From NCBI GenBank assembly GCA_903827735.1, contig CAIKJM010000523.1, forward strand, positions 1 through 8,352: a DNA stretch of 8,352 nucleotides, in the 5' to 3' direction. The notes beneath the pieces were generated by a model, which saw nothing but the letters and a program-made list of their open reading frames with translations, was not told the origin of the DNA and did no database searches. The DNA is from an uncultured Rhodanobacter sp. (GTDB lineage: Bacteria > Pseudomonadota > Gammaproteobacteria > Xanthomonadales > Rhodanobacteraceae). Made by a program: the position numbers and the translations under genes. Shown here in pieces: positions 6,637-8,352 of the stretch. Each line of letters opens with the position of its first letter. Position 1 is the stretch's first letter.

Positions 6637-7599
6637 GTGGAACCGAAGTTCGAAACGGTCGAAGTCGACGCCGCCAGTTCATTTCGCAGCATGTGGTATG
6701 CATGCGAACGATTGGCCGACAACCACACCTGGCACTATCACCCGGAATTCGAACTAACCTGGCTCTTACACAGCCACGGCACCCGCTTTGTCGGCGACAG
6801 CATCGAACCTTATCGCGCGGGTGACCTCGTGCTAATCGGGCCAAATTTGCCGCATTGTTGGCACGATGAAAGCGAGGGCGGCAGCGAGAGGCCAGAGGCC
6901 ATCATCGTTCAGTTCGGCGCCGAAACGTTCGGCGGCGGGTTTCTTGACCTGCCAGAGTTTGATCCGATCAGGCAGCTGCTTCGCGCGTCCAAATGCGGTC
7001 TGCACATCGAAGGAGAAACTGCCTGCCGCGTGCAGCAGCGGATGCGTAGCCTTATGCAAAAAAAAGGCATGGCGCGCCTGCTTGGACTGCTGGATATCCT
7101 GCACCTGTTGGCTGAAGCAGAAGATGACCTGCGATTTCTGGCCAGCGTCGACTATCACATTACCAATGACATCACCGAAATCAACCGACAGCGGATTGAG
7201 CTGATTCACCGCTACATCCGCGAGAATCTCGGCAACGATATCAATCAGGCTTACGTGGCAAAGCTGATCGGGCTGACGCCGCCGGCGTTCAGTCGTTTCT
7301 TTCGCCAAGCGACCGGACAAACCTTCGTCGGATTCGTCAATATTCTGCGCATCAACGAGGTGTGCCGCAGGATGACCGAGAGCAACGAGTGCATCACGAA
7401 CATTGCAATGAACTGCGGCTATAACAACATTGCCAATTTCAATCGCCAGTTTCTCGCGCTCAAAGGCATGAACCCGACACAGTTTCGCGAACGTCACCTG
7501 CGCCTGAAGCAAAACGCCATTCTTTTCGCTTCCGAACACGCAGCCTCGCGGCGTATTCTCGATGGCTGCGTGGTCAGTATGGCCAGTTCGGCAGGGTGA
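6637..7599 (+). CDS. AraC-family transcriptional regulator with cupin-like sensor domain
   Basis: This is a 320-residue one-component regulator. The N-terminal domain (about 1-110) looks like the AraC cupin barrel: HYHPEFEL at 33-40, the turn YRAGDLVLIGPNLPHCWH at 59-76, and potential metal or ligand His residues at 33, 35 and 73. The C-terminal domain (about 187-290) is the double helix-turn-helix. The first helix pair is INQAYVAKLIGLTPPAFSRFF (residues 202-222); the second is ITNIAMNCGYNNIANFNRQF (253-272), followed by the family-typical GMNPTQFRERH. A roughly 30-residue tail follows. The start is GTG with GGGGAG six bases upstream. Being divergent from the receptor operon, it is the likely regulator of that operon and possibly of itself; the effector is unknown. 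Its last 26 bases overlap the 3' end of the convergent SDR gene. A run of eight A (7058-7065) falls at residues 141-143, between sensor and DNA-binding domains. Confidence 0.93.
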   Translation: MEPKFETVEVDAASSFRSMWYACERLADNHTWHYHPEFELTWLLHSHGTRFVGDSIEPYRAGDLVLIGPNLPHCWHDESEGGSERPEAIIVQFGAETFGGGFLDLPEFDPIRQLLRASKCGLHIEGETACRVQQRMRSLMQKKGMARLLGLLDILHLLAEAEDDLRFLASVDYHITNDITEINRQRIELIHRYIRENLGNDINQAYVAKLIGLTPPAFSRFFRQATGQTFVGFVNILRINEVCRRMTESNECITNIAMNCGYNNIANFNRQFLALKGMNPTQFRERHLRLKQNAILFASEHAASRRILDGCVVSMASSAG

Positions 7600-8341
7600 A
7601 TACTCCGCCGTCCACGCCGAGGGCCTGGCCGGTGATGAAACTCGCTCTGTCGCTGGCGAGAAAGAGCACCGCGTTGGCCACATCAGTGGGTGTTCCGATG
7701 CGACGAAGCGGCGTAATGTCCGACCAGGTCTTTCGGTAGTCATGCACTTCGCGTCGCGTGCGCTCGATTTCGATGGCGCCAGGGGCGACGCAGTTGACGG
7801 TGATGCCAAACGGCCCCAACTCGGCAGCGGCGCTGCGCGTGAGTTGATCGATACCTGCTTTGGAGGCCGAATAGTCGACCAGATTGGGGAACGGAATTTT
7901 GTTGCAGCCTGAGCCGATGTTGACGATAGCTCCTCGCTGTCGAGCGGAAATCATTAGCCGTGCCGCCTTCTGCGTGTTCAAGAAGCAGCCCTTCAGATTC
8001 GTGCGGATCACCTTATCCCAGTCGGACTCATCTAGGTCCAGTAATGCACTCAGTGTCTGGACGCCTGCATTGTTCACAAGCAGTTGCGGCGCGCTTTCGA
8101 AATAGCGCTGGGCTTGGTCGAAGAACAGCTCCACCTGTTCGCGAATGCCCGCATCGCAGCGCTCGACCCACAAGCGACGCCGCAAGTCATCGGCCTCAGA
8201 GGCAAACGGATCGTCGCTGCCATCGCCAAGAATATGACTGACGGCGACATGCCAACCCTCGCGGGCCAGTGTCAGGACGATCTCCCGTCCTATGCCGGAA
8301 ACGCCACCGGTAACGACCGCCCATTTGATCACTGCGCTCAT
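7574..8341 (-). CDS. SDR-family NAD(P)-dependent oxidoreductase
   Basis: This is a 255-residue classical short-chain dehydrogenase/reductase of usual length, probably cytoplasmic. The cofactor motif TGGVSGIG is at residues 11-18 with Arg19 after it. NNAG is at 90-93. The catalytic residues are Asn115 (in RTNLKG), Ser144 (in NIGSG), Tyr157 and Lys161 (YSASK). The usual VNCVAPG (182-188) and late SFITGQALGVDGG segments are present. The end of the second beta strand reads VAVSHILG with no acidic residue there, so NADP use is plausible but not certain. The family covers sugar dehydrogenases, ketoreductases and acyl-carrier reductases, so the substrate cannot be assigned. The ATG at 8341 is chosen because the protein then begins ten residues before the Gly motif, as usual. 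The frame stays open to the window edge and only a weak GACGAG lies before the ATG. The 3' end overlaps the AraC gene on the opposite strand. Confidence 0.93.
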   Translation of the reverse strand: MSAVIKWAVVTGGVSGIGREIVLTLAREGWHVAVSHILGDGSDDPFASEADDLRRRLWVERCDAGIREQVELFFDQAQRYFESAPQLLVNNAGVQTLSALLDLDESDWDKVIRTNLKGCFLNTQKAARLMISARQRGAIVNIGSGCNKIPFPNLVDYSASKAGIDQLTRSAAAELGPFGITVNCVAPGAIEIERTRREVHDYRKTWSDITPLRRIGTPTDVANAVLFLASDRASFITGQALGVDGGVFTLPNWPY

Positions 8342-8352
8342 CTCGTCGCTCA

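Noticed and set aside
6832..7809. A 325-codon open frame on the minus strand spanning the AraC gene and part of the SDR gene.
   Set aside because: It lies antisense to the well-supported AraC gene and out of frame with the SDR gene. No motif is visible in its translation.

Overview
The window looks like chromosomal DNA from a Gram-negative, moderately GC-rich proteobacterium. A TonB-dependent outer-membrane receptor requires an outer membrane, and two genes carry twin-arginine (Tat) type signal sequences. My loose guess is a Xanthomonadales/Rhodanobacteraceae-like or Burkholderia-like soil bacterium. That rests on general protein flavour only, and no rRNA or other marker is present to test it. 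I see no tRNA, rRNA, insertion sequence, integrase or CRISPR array.

Layout. Four genes run leftward on the minus strand as a compact unit: a TonB-dependent receptor of the siderophore-receptor type (3695-6058), a Tat-exported serine hydrolase of the class C beta-lactamase/esterase fold (2074-3660), a GMC-family FAD-dependent dehydrogenase (266-2071), and the first 88 codons of a gluconate 2-dehydrogenase subunit 3-like small subunit (1-266, cut by the window edge). Spacings are 34 bases, 2 bases and a 1-base stop/start overlap (TGATG), so the last three are very probably co-translated. A 572-base non-coding region (6065-6636) with several short dyad symmetries separates this operon from a divergent AraC-family regulator (6637-7599, plus strand). 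A short-chain dehydrogenase/reductase (7574-8341, minus strand) converges on the regulator and overlaps its 3' end by 26 bases.

How the genes may work together (inference). The receptor would bring a compound across the outer membrane. The serine hydrolase could cleave an ester, lactone or amide in the periplasm. The GMC flavoprotein could then oxidise an alcohol or sugar group, exported by hitch-hiking on the Tat signal of its small subunit and passing electrons to a cytochrome that should lie beyond position 1. The AraC regulator, with a cupin-like sensor domain, is the obvious candidate to control the divergent operon in response to the substrate. The SDR could act on the product in the cytoplasm. 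None of the proteins identifies the substrate. The receptor belongs to a family usually named for siderophores, but I see no Fur-box-like sequence upstream and no siderophore genes, so a carbon-source role is at least as likely.
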